Shown piece after piece: positions 1 to 3,979 of a stretch of 6,614 nt of DNA (position 1 is its first letter; each line of letters opens with the position of its first letter). Below the pieces are notes generated by a model that was not told where the DNA came from, searched no databases, and saw only the letters and a list, made by a program, of their open reading frames with translations. The stretch comes from MFZZ01 sp964610165. GTDB lineage: Bacteria > Patescibacteriota > Microgenomatia > UBA1406 > GWC2-37-13. Both the position numbers and the translations under genes were made by a program. The stretch spans positions 1 to 6,614 of the forward strand of contig CAZSUZ010000045.1 of NCBI GenBank assembly GCA_964610165.1. The letters are read 5' to 3'.

Positions 1-144
1 TTGGAGTCTGGACATACGTCCATGCTTCACGTTCAGCACCTGAAGAATCTGGAGGGCAAAACCCCTCCAGATGAAAATGGGAATTTAAAGGTTCGGATTA
101 TCAGCATAGACCCTTTTGGTAGGGTAGATGTTGAGCTGACCTAA
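1..144 (+). CDS. C-terminal end of an S1-like RNA-binding domain protein (5' truncated)
   Basis: An open frame enters from the left edge and ends at TAA (142-144), giving 47 residues. The sequence fits the second half of an S1 OB-fold. GHTSMLHVQHL (residues 4-14) matches the family's 'G..GLLHVSxL' strand, and LKVRIISIDPFGRVDVEL (29-46) matches the typical 'VKVKVxxIDxxGRIxLS' ending. S1 domains bind single-stranded RNA in ribosomal protein S1, PNPase and small stand-alone proteins; which of these this is cannot be told from the tail. The codon at position 1 is TTG, but nothing suggests a start there, because half an S1 fold would be missing. A 10-bp perfect hairpin (47-72) lies inside the coding sequence. 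Frame and domain ending are seen directly; the S1 assignment is by motif memory only. Confidence 0.6.
   Translation: MESGHTSMLHVQHLKNLEGKTPPDENGNLKVRIISIDPFGRVDVELT
47..72 (+). other. Perfect 10-bp hairpin inside the S1-like reading frame
   Basis: Bases 47-56 and 63-72 are exact reverse complements (ATCTGGAGGG / CCCTCCAGAT) around the 6-nt loop CAAAAC. The encoded residues (NLEGKTPPDENG) fall in the loop before the last strands of the S1 fold, where sequence is free to vary. No T-run follows, so this is not an intrinsic terminator. It could act as an mRNA structure or be chance. Confidence 0.5.
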
Positions 145-231
145 GATTCCTAAAATTTAATAGTCTCGCAAGCAGAGACGAAAATAAATGCTGAAGCTTT
201 AAAAGTGAGCTGAAATCACTTGCATGGGAAT

Positions 232-257
232 GGCGACCGGCCGTCATGCCGGTCGCC
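232..257. other. GC-rich perfect hairpin, 10-bp stem
   Basis: GGCGACCGGC (232-241) and GCCGGTCGCC (248-257) are exact reverse complements around the 6-nt loop CGTCAT. The stem has 9 G/C pairs of 10, far richer than its surroundings. Neither strand has a T-run after it, so a canonical intrinsic terminator is unlikely. It could be the 3' end structure of the S1-like transcript, a REP-like element or part of a larger structured RNA. Confidence 0.6.
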
Positions 258-262
258 TTCAC

Positions 263-340
263 AAATATCCCCATCACATATTCCTGTTCTGATGTTTTAG
301 GACAGGACTTCAGCACAGGCTGTACGTGGTGGGGAGATTT
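263..340 (+). ncRNA. Candidate structured RNA with a three-way junction
   Basis: Bases 263-277 pair with 326-340 in 14 of 15 positions, with one A/G mismatch at 267/336 and one G-U pair at 274/329. Two hairpins lie inside this closing stem. One is 283-290/299-306, 8 bp with one G-U pair and an 8-nt loop. The other is 311-314/319-322, 4 bp with an ACAG loop. The junction strands are 5, 4 and 3 nt. The layout resembles a small riboswitch or ncRNA, but no known class was recognised. The predicted start site of the next gene (about 380) lies downstream of it, so it would have to be a 3' UTR element, a separate small RNA, or part of a read-through leader. The strand is assumed. Confidence 0.35.
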
Positions 341-364
341 ATGGAGATCGTGTAGCCTATAGTA

Positions 365-373
365 TGTTATAAT
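365..373 (+). promoter_or_regulatory. Extended -10 promoter for the hypothetical gene at 426
   Basis: TGTTATAAT is a perfect extended -10 (TGn then TATAAT at 368-373). No good -35 is present at 16-18 bp spacing, which is usual for extended -10 promoters. Transcription would begin near 380, leaving a leader of about 45 nt. That leader contains the inverted repeat GATTTTT/AAAAATC (383-389/399-405) just ahead of the ribosome binding site. Confidence 0.55.
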
Positions 374-415
374 TAATATATCGATTTTTTCTAGTTTCAA
401 AAATCATAAAATCCA

Positions 416-421
416 AGGAGG
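416..421 (+). promoter_or_regulatory. Strong Shine-Dalgarno
   Basis: AGGAGG lies 4 nt before the ATG at 426, within the longer match AAGGAGGG (415-422). It fixes the start of the gene at 426. It stands out because none of the genes in the AT-rich right part of the window has a comparable site. Confidence 0.75.
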
Positions 422-425
422 GTGT

Positions 426-725
426 ATGAAGATTGAAAAAGCAACAGTTAAGTCTGCTGGTTCAGGATTAATCGTGAATCAGCAAACAGTTGCAGAAAAA
501 CAAAGAATTGCTGTATTTCGAAAATATCTTCTTCTTAAGATGGATGGCAAGTTTTATCTTGTCTCATCACCAAATTATGAAGGTGGTTTTTGGGATGCAT
601 TGCAAATCGATACCGAATCGGCTGTTGGAATCAAGAAAGAGTTCAACAGTGCGTCGGACGACGATCCTTACGGACCGAAACTGTGTAAGGTCGTGGTGGC
701 AGCCTTCAACATGAATTTGTGGTAG
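426..725 (+). CDS. Hypothetical protein, 99 residues
   Basis: I do not recognise this protein. It is small, soluble-looking and lacks a signal peptide or membrane segment. The N-terminal half is basic (MKIEKATVKSAG, then an AEKQRIAVFRKYLLLKMDGKFYLV stretch at about 23-46, which looks like a helix followed by strands). A short acidic run (SASDDDPYG, about 76-84) precedes a hydrophobic, probably beta, end (KVVVAAFNMNLW). There are no paired cysteines and no obvious catalytic motif. Evidence that it is a real gene is good: an extended -10 promoter, a strong Shine-Dalgarno 4 nt before ATG, and an intrinsic terminator 7 nt after the TAG stop, so it is a complete single-gene unit. Its base composition is richer in G+C than the genes from 793 onward, which may mean transfer or a mis-joined contig. 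Confidence 0.75.
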   Translation: MKIEKATVKSAGSGLIVNQQTVAEKQRIAVFRKYLLLKMDGKFYLVSSPNYEGGFWDALQIDTESAVGIKKEFNSASDDDPYGPKLCKVVVAAFNMNLW

Positions 726-732
726 GCAAGTA

Positions 733-762
733 GGGCAATGGTTTTACACCGTTGCCCTTTTT
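733..762 (+). terminator. Rho-independent terminator after the hypothetical gene
   Basis: GGGCAATGGT (733-742) pairs over 10 bp, with one G-U, with ACCGTTGCCC (748-757) around the loop TTTAC. TTTTT (758-762) follows directly. It begins 7 nt after the stop codon at 723-725. Confidence 0.9.
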
Positions 763-768
763 CATGGG

Positions 769-795
769 AAAAAATTTAATTACGCAAAGTAATTA
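769..795 (-). terminator. Possible weak terminator of the padR-trx operon
   Basis: On the minus strand, TAATTAC/GTAATTA (795-789 and 783-777) forms a 7-bp stem with a 5-nt loop. It overlaps the thioredoxin stop codon and is followed by AA and then six T (774-769). The stem has only one G-C pair, so it would be weak. It faces the stronger plus-strand terminator at 733-762. Confidence 0.35.
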
Positions 796-1113
796 CCCCT
801 TTGCATATTGTAGAACACCTGTGTAGACACTTTTTGGCTGAACACCTATTTTTTGATCAAACACTTTTCCATTTTTGAAAATAATAACAGTCGGAATACT
901 CATAACATTATATTCCATCGCTGTTAACTGGTTGTCATCAACATTTAATTTAACAAGTTTTATATTTGTATCCTTGTTTTCAGCGTCAATTTCTTCTAAC
1001 ATGGGACCAAGAATTCGACAAGGTCCGCACCAGTCCGCATAAAAATCTACAAGAACTACACCTTTATAATCTAAAACTTCTTCCTTAAACGTATCTGTTG
1101 TTATATGTTTCAT
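793..1113 (-). CDS. trxA: Thioredoxin
   Basis: Complete 106-residue thioredoxin, the usual length for the family (about 105-110). The redox-active site WCGPC is at residues 28-32, preceded by VLVDFYAD (20-27) with the buried Asp. The cis-proline follows in SIPT (Pro74), and the GVQP turn is near the C-terminus. It should act in the cytoplasm as a dithiol reductant, kept reduced by a thioredoxin reductase that is not in this window. The start is well fixed: its ATG overlaps the stop of the upstream PadR-like gene in ATGA, implying one mRNA and coupled translation. No signal peptide or anchor is seen. Being second in an operon with a cysteine-rich regulator suggests expression tied to a redox or metal signal; this is an inference. 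The symbol reflects the family only. Confidence 0.95.
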   Translation of the reverse strand: MKHITTDTFKEEVLDYKGVVLVDFYADWCGPCRILGPMLEEIDAENKDTNIKLVKLNVDDNQLTAMEYNVMSIPTVIIFKNGKVFDQKIGVQPKSVYTGVLQYAKG

Positions 1114-1451
1114 ACAATTTTTTTGTAATTAGTAATAAGTTTATTAATAGTATTTGTTTGTACTTCAAGTTCTTCTATCCATTCTTTTAATAATTCTCGA
1201 CCTTTATTAGTTATTGAATACAAAATTTTATTTGGACCTTTTTCACTTTTCATTTTTTCCTTTGAAATATATTCTTGTTTGGTAAGTTTTGAAAGACAAC
1301 GGTATAAATTTGCAATGTTCACATTACAATTACAGTTTTCTAACAGGTTTTGATTAAGTTCGTACCCATAGCTTGGTTTCTGCATTAAAAGAAACAAGAT
1401 ACAAGGTTCAAAAAAATTTTCGATAATAACTTTGGAACAGTATTTTCTCAT
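1110..1451 (-). CDS. PadR-like winged-helix transcriptional regulator, Cys-rich
   Basis: 113-residue protein with the PadR winged-helix pattern. It has a first helix ending in ILFLLMQKPSYGYEL (18-32), a recognition-helix region NIANLYRCLSKLTKQEYI (45-62), and a wing with GPNKILYSITNKGRELL (72-88). PadR proteins are dimeric DNA-binding repressors that often control themselves and a neighbouring gene. The C-terminal dimerisation helix is short, as in the small PadR subfamily. It has five cysteines (5, 17, 40, 42, 52). C40-x-C42 sits just ahead of the recognition helix, a plausible metal- or thiol-sensing site, but no ligand is known. It is co-transcribed with the thioredoxin gene (ATGA overlap) behind a TTGACA promoter with an inverted repeat over the -10. 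It is the only gene here ending in TGA. The start ATG has no Shine-Dalgarno. Confidence 0.85.
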   Translation of the reverse strand: MRKYCSKVIIENFFEPCILFLLMQKPSYGYELNQNLLENCNCNVNIANLYRCLSKLTKQEYISKEKMKSEKGPNKILYSITNKGRELLKEWIEELEVQTNTINKLITNYKKIV

Positions 1452-1453
1452 AA

Positions 1454-1491
1454 CTATATGTAAGTCTAATATAGCTGTTTTGTTTTGTCAA
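1454..1491 (-). promoter_or_regulatory. padR-trx promoter with candidate operator
   Basis: Reading the minus strand, a perfect -35 TTGACA (1491-1486) is followed after exactly 17 bp by TAGACT (1468-1463), 4 of 6 to the -10 consensus. A start about 7 nt later leaves a leader of only about 4-5 nt before the ATG at 1451. The -10 is centred between perfect 6-bp inverted arms (plus-strand CTATAT 1454-1459 and ATATAG 1469-1474, spacer 9). A PadR dimer bound there would block the polymerase. The motif is seen; autoregulation is inferred. Confidence 0.6.
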
Positions 1492-1529
1492 CTTTTTAGA
1501 TAATGCGAGGTTCAGGATGACGATGATTC

Positions 1530-1766
1530 TTATGGAACAGGGTCAAATCCACCTTTATGAAACGGGTTACAACGAAGAATTCTTTTAATTCCAAGATAAC
1601 TTCCTTTTAAAGCTCCATACTTTTCTATTGCTGCATAGGTATATCTCGAACAAGTTGGTGTAAATCTGCAACCAGCATTTGTGTTAAAAAGAAGTTTAAA
1701 TAGTCCTTCATGAAGGAAGAAAGTTTTCTGATAAAAACGAATTAGAGCGAGAAGAAGATATTTCAT
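1530..1766 (-). CDS. yidD: YidD membrane protein insertion efficiency factor
   Basis: 78-residue protein with the YidD/haemolytic domain signature. It has RFYQKT (10-15), CRFTPTCSRYTYAAIEKYG (33-51) and RILRCNPFHKGGFDPVP (62-78), including the three conserved cysteines 33, 39 and 66. YidD is a small peripheral membrane protein with an amphipathic N-terminus that helps the YidC insertase place inner-membrane proteins. The segment between YQK and CRF is about ten residues longer than in E. coli-type YidD, as I recall for Patescibacteria relatives. In most bacteria yidD sits in rpmH-rnpA-yidD-yidC. Here it stands alone, divergent from trmD, with a 23-bp gap. The ATG at 1766 is chosen because it opens the conserved N-terminus and has TACAAT 7 nt before it. 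No Shine-Dalgarno and no clear terminator are seen. Confidence 0.93.
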   Translation of the reverse strand: MKYLLLALIRFYQKTFFLHEGLFKLLFNTNAGCRFTPTCSRYTYAAIEKYGALKGSYLGIKRILRCNPFHKGGFDPVP

Positions 1767-1767
1767 T

Positions 1768-1787
1768 CAATATATTGTAAAATATTG
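1768..1787. promoter_or_regulatory. Divergent, overlapping -10 elements for yidD and trmD
   Basis: The 23-bp gap between the two start codons holds TAAAAT (1778-1783, plus), 6 nt before the trmD ATG, and TACAAT (1779-1774, minus), 7 nt before the yidD ATG. The two share bases 1778-1779. Both lie inside the inverted repeat CAATAT (1768-1773) / ATATTG (1782-1787). Neither has a recognisable -35, since those positions fall inside the opposite coding sequence. Spacing implies that both transcripts start at or next to their ATG. Confidence 0.45.
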
Positions 1788-1789
1788 TT

Positions 1790-2545
1790 ATGAAAATATC
1801 TATCATAACGCTCTTTCCCGACATGGTTACACCTTTTTTAAACGACAGTATTATGAAACGTGCTCAAGAAAAAGGAGCTGTAGAAATTGAAATTATTAAT
1901 TTGCGAGATTTTTCTGTAGATATTCATCGTAGTGTAGATGACAGACCATACGGTGGCGGTGCAGGTATGGTTATACGACCAGAACCAGTTGTACAAGCAC
2001 TTTCTAAAGTTTCTACAACTGCAGAAAAAAAGCATGTTATCTTAACTTCTGCAAAAGGAATACCATATTCTCAACAAAAAGCATTGTCACTTTCTAAAAA
2101 GGAACATGTCATAATTTTGTGTGGTCATTATGAAGGTTTTGATGAACGTATTATGAAATACGTAGATGAAGAAATTTCTCTTGGAGATTACGTGTTAACG
2201 GGTGGTGAAATTGCAGCTTCAGCAATTGTAGATTCAATAGTACGTTTATTACCTGGTGTATTAAAAAAAGAAGATGCTACAACTGAAGAAAGTTTTTTTG
2301 AAGTTGCAATAGATGATTTAATTTCAATTATTGGTGAAATAACGTCTCTTACATACTTAAAAGAAATTGGTATTAAAAAAGTACAGTTACTTGAATATCC
2401 ACATTACACAAGACCAATTGAATTTGAAGGACAAAAAGTACCCGAAATTCTTACGCAAGGAAACCATGAAGAAATTCGTAAATGGCGTATTAAAGAAGCA
2501 TATAATCAGACATTGCAAAAACGGCCAGATTTACTTCAAAAATAA
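1790..2545 (+). CDS. trmD: tRNA (guanine37-N1)-methyltransferase TrmD
   Basis: 251-residue TrmD, a SPOUT-class enzyme that forms m1G37 next to the anticodon with S-adenosylmethionine and so prevents +1 frameshifts. Visible motifs are the opening KISIITLFPDM (2-12), DDRPYGGGAGMV (50-61), the trefoil-knot AdoMet site LCGHYEGFDERI (110-121) with ISLGDYVLTGGE (129-140), RLLPGVL with the catalytic-region Arg152, and the C-terminal tRNA-binding part LLEYPHYTRP (200-209) with VPEILTQGNHEEIRKWR (217-233). It is slightly longer than usual because about 27 residues (roughly 171-197) are inserted between SF and LLEYP. In H. influenzae/E. coli TrmD this place is a short linker carrying the general base Asp169; here the aligned residue appears to be Glu171. 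The frame is intact. It lies outside the common rpsP-rimM-trmD-rplS operon. No Shine-Dalgarno is seen; TAAAAT ends 6 nt before ATG. Confidence 0.95.
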   Translation: MKISIITLFPDMVTPFLNDSIMKRAQEKGAVEIEIINLRDFSVDIHRSVDDRPYGGGAGMVIRPEPVVQALSKVSTTAEKKHVILTSAKGIPYSQQKALSLSKKEHVIILCGHYEGFDERIMKYVDEEISLGDYVLTGGEIAASAIVDSIVRLLPGVLKKEDATTEESFFEVAIDDLISIIGEITSLTYLKEIGIKKVQLLEYPHYTRPIEFEGQKVPEILTQGNHEEIRKWRIKEAYNQTLQKRPDLLQK

Positions 2546-2557
2546 CTTAGTTTGAAC

Positions 2558-2586
2558 TTGACAAATACTTTCTACAATGCTTAAAT
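2558..2586 (+). promoter_or_regulatory. Strong promoter ahead of the Cys/Gly peptide and ABC genes
   Basis: A perfect -35 TTGACA (2558-2563) is followed by a 17-bp spacer and TTAAAT (2581-2586). The spacer ends in TGC, making an extended -10. Transcription would begin near 2593, about 25 nt before the ATG at 2618. This is the best consensus promoter in the AT-rich part of the window. A second TTAAAT (2606-2611) lies 6 nt before the same ATG but has no -35. Confidence 0.65.
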
Positions 2587-2600
2587 GACATAGTAAGTTT

Positions 2601-2614
2601 AGTATTTAAATACT
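2601..2614. promoter_or_regulatory. 14-bp perfect palindrome just before the micro-ORF
   Basis: AGTATTTAAATACT is a perfect palindrome in the presumed 5' leader, ending 3 nt before the ATG at 2618. As DNA it could be an operator; as RNA it could fold to AGUAU/AUACU around UUAA and hide the start. There is no Shine-Dalgarno between it and the ATG. AT-rich palindromes also arise by chance. Confidence 0.35.
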
Positions 2615-2617
2615 CCT

Positions 2618-2701
2618 ATGGAAAAAAGAAATATGTGTGGTGGTGGTGAATGTGCATGTGGTGGAGATTGTGGATGTGGTTCAGGTAATTTTCAGGAGTA
2701 A
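2618..2701 (+). CDS. Cys/Gly-rich micropeptide, 27 residues
   Basis: A short frame, ATG at 2618 to TAA at 2699-2701, encodes a peptide with a basic start (MEKRNM), then a core of Cys7, Cys12, Cys14, Cys18 and Cys20 spaced almost only by Gly (pattern CxxxxCxCxxxCxC), and the tail GSGNFQE. Five of 27 residues are Cys and eight are Gly. I do not recognise a family. The CxC pairs recall small metallothionein-like metal binders. Cys/Gly cores with a following ABC exporter also recall ribosomal peptide precursors, but no modifying enzyme is visible. A Cys-rich leader peptide is a third option. Support for a real gene: it sits behind a TTGACA/extended -10 promoter and ends 15 nt before the ABC ATPase start. 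Against: no Shine-Dalgarno, and the DNA is a G/T-rich, TGTGGT-like low-complexity stretch. Confidence 0.55.
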   Translation: MEKRNMCGGGECACGGDCGCGSGNFQE

Positions 2702-2704
2702 ATA

Positions 2705-2710
2705 TAAAAT
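2705..2710 (+). promoter_or_regulatory. -10-like TAAAAT before the ABC ATPase
   Basis: TAAAAT ends 6 nt before the ATG at 2717, the same spacing and hexamer as before trmD. The only Shine-Dalgarno-like match, AGGAG (2694-2698), is 18 nt from the ATG, too far to serve it. The site may give a leaderless transcript of the ABC genes in addition to read-through from the promoter at 2558. Confidence 0.35.
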
Positions 2711-2716
2711 AAATAT

Positions 2717-3487
2717 ATGATCAGCTTGGATGAAGTAACCAAACAATATGGTAGCAAAATTGCTGTGAACGATGTTTCTTTTACTGCAAAAAAAGGAGAA
2801 ATAATTGGTTTTCTTGGTCCAAATGGTGCTGGCAAAACAACAACAATGAGACTGATTTTAGGTCTTATTAAACCAACATTTGGTGATGTTTCTGTCAACG
2901 GACATGAACCAATTGCCGATCGTTTAAAAGTGCTTGCGCATATTGGTTATTTACCAGAAAACAATCCTCTTTACCCAGAAATGAAAGTACGAGAATACTT
3001 ACAATTTATAGCAGAAGTTAAAGAAGTAGAACATAAAGAAACAGTTAATCAAATTGCAGAGGATGTAAATGTCAATGATGTTTTGGATTCAAAAATAGAA
3101 GAATTATCGCGTGGATATCGTCAAAGAGTAGGATTAGCAGCAGCACTTTTAGGTTCACCCGAAGTCTTAATTTTGGATGAACCAACATCTGGACTCGATC
3201 CACTCGAACAAGATAAAATTAAAGATTTGATAAAAAAAATAGCAAAAGAAAAAACAGTTATTTTTTCAACACATATACTCTCTGAAGTTGAAGACATTGC
3301 AACAAGACTAATTATTATTAAAGAAGGAACTCTGATATACGATGGCAAAAAGCCAGAAGGACGGGGAGAAGTAGAGCGCTTATTTAAAAATTTAATGAGT
3401 CCAACAATGTTGGTTAAGAAAACAGCTTCAGATAAAGAACCAGCAAAAAAACGTGGACGAAAAAAAGTACCAAAAGTTTTGGAATAA
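2717..3487 (+). CDS. ABC transporter ATP-binding protein, GldA/ABC-2 type
   Basis: 256-residue ATPase that should power the membrane proteins encoded just downstream. Motifs in order: Walker A GPNGAGKTT (34-42); Q-loop region YLPENNPLY (78-86) with Glu81 where Gln is usual, typical of the GldA-like group; signature LSRGYRQRVGLA (130-141); Walker B VLILDEP (150-156) with catalytic Glu155; D-loop SGLD (158-161); switch His186 in STH. After the nucleotide-binding domain comes a Lys/Arg-rich tail (about 234-256, with KKRGRKK at 244-250), an addition not needed for ATPase function. The permease gene starts 3 nt after the stop, and a GldG-like gene lies further down, so this is a GldA-F-G-like operon. 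Such systems were named for gliding in Bacteroidetes but occur in many non-gliding bacteria, where the substrate is unknown. The ATG at 2717 is the only start matching the conserved N-terminus. Confidence 0.93.
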   Translation: MISLDEVTKQYGSKIAVNDVSFTAKKGEIIGFLGPNGAGKTTTMRLILGLIKPTFGDVSVNGHEPIADRLKVLAHIGYLPENNPLYPEMKVREYLQFIAEVKEVEHKETVNQIAEDVNVNDVLDSKIEELSRGYRQRVGLAAALLGSPEVLILDEPTSGLDPLEQDKIKDLIKKIAKEKTVIFSTHILSEVEDIATRLIIIKEGTLIYDGKKPEGRGEVERLFKNLMSPTMLVKKTASDKEPAKKRGRKKVPKVLE

Positions 3488-3490
3488 TAT

Positions 3491-3879
3491 ATGAATGCCT
3501 TATATAAAAAAGAATTACAGTTTTACTTGAATAATCCAATTGGATACATTGTAGTAATCTTATTTGCAGTTTTTGCAAACTTTTTATTTGTAAAAGATAT
3601 TTTTGTATTGGGTTCTGCATCTCTTCGACCATTTTTTGACATTTTACCTTGGTTATTGATGGTATTTATTCCCGCTTTAACAATGCGTACTATTTCAGAA
3701 GAAAAAAAGAATAATACTATAGAAGTGTTGTTGAGTTTACGTGTTTCCGAAACGCAAATTATACTTGCTAAATTTTTAGCATTACTTACAATGGTCGCAA
3801 TTGGACTGTTATTAACAGTTAGTTTACCATTTACACTACATTTTTTAACTTCAAATGCAGGTTCAAAAGTATATATTCC
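3491..3879 (+). CDS. ABC-2 type permease, GldF-like, N-terminal part (cut by assembly gap)
   Basis: The first 129 residues of an ABC-2 permease are visible. A cytoplasmic start (MNALYKKELQFYLNNP) is followed by membrane segments at about 17-34, 48-65 and 91-114. The cytoplasmic loop EEKKNNTIEVLLSLRVSETQ (70-89) and AKF are characteristic of this family ('E+xxGTxExLLxLPVsxxxIxxGKf'). Family members have about 230-250 residues and six membrane segments, so roughly half is missing into the run of Ns. It starts 3 nt after the ATPase stop, as expected for subunits of one transporter. No Shine-Dalgarno is seen. The frame continues through the 100 Ns into the GldG-like part only because of the placeholder length, so a fusion is not shown. 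Substrate unknown. Confidence 0.85.
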
Positions 3880-3979
3880 NNNNNNNNNNNNNNNNNNNNN
3901 NNNNNNNNNNNNNNNNNNNNNNNNNNNNNNNNNNNNNNNNNNNNNNNNNNNNNNNNNNNNNNNNNNNNNNNNNNNNNNN
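3880..3979. other. Assembly gap of 100 Ns
   Basis: Exactly 100 unknown bases, the conventional placeholder for a scaffold gap of undetermined size. The left flank is the middle of a GldF-like permease and the right flank is the inside of a GldG-like protein. From usual lengths of these proteins, the true missing sequence is probably several hundred bases or more (inference). Confidence 0.95.

Larger units (their letters stand above)
145..362. other. Gene-free, structure-rich intergenic region
   Basis: No credible gene is seen between the S1-like stop and the promoter at 365. A 99-codon minus-strand frame spans it but crosses all the palindromes and resembles nothing. The stretch holds successive inverted repeats. 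These are GTCTC/GAGAC (163-167/175-179), AAGTGA/TCACTT (203-208/216-221), a 10-bp GC-rich hairpin (232-257) and a long branched structure (263-340). No tRNA, tmRNA, RNase P or SRP signature was recognised in it. Confidence 0.6.

Noticed and set aside
289..306. CTGATG inside the junction RNA as a hammerhead ribozyme core
   Set aside because: The hammerhead needs CUGAUGA, then stem II, then GAAA and a cleavage-site NUH. Here CTGATG runs from the hairpin stem into its loop, and no GAAA partner follows.
299..322. Possible SRP RNA core
   Set aside because: The conserved GGAAGG/AGCAG internal loop of bacterial SRP RNA is absent; only a loose resemblance to GGTCAGG...AGCA exists.
101..400. 99-codon minus-strand frame across the left intergenic region
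   Set aside because: It covers several palindromes, overlaps the S1-like gene end and the extended -10 promoter, has no ribosome binding site and no recognisable protein pattern.
2297..2389. Frameshift explaining the odd TrmD middle
   Set aside because: The frame is continuous with good motifs on both sides. A single indel at the seven-T run would destroy the downstream LLEYPHYTRP frame, and no compensating shift is visible.
2633..2680. G-quadruplex in the GGT/TGG-rich stretch
   Set aside because: Only two-G runs are present, so any quadruplex would be weak; the in-frame Cys/Gly codon pattern explains the bias better.
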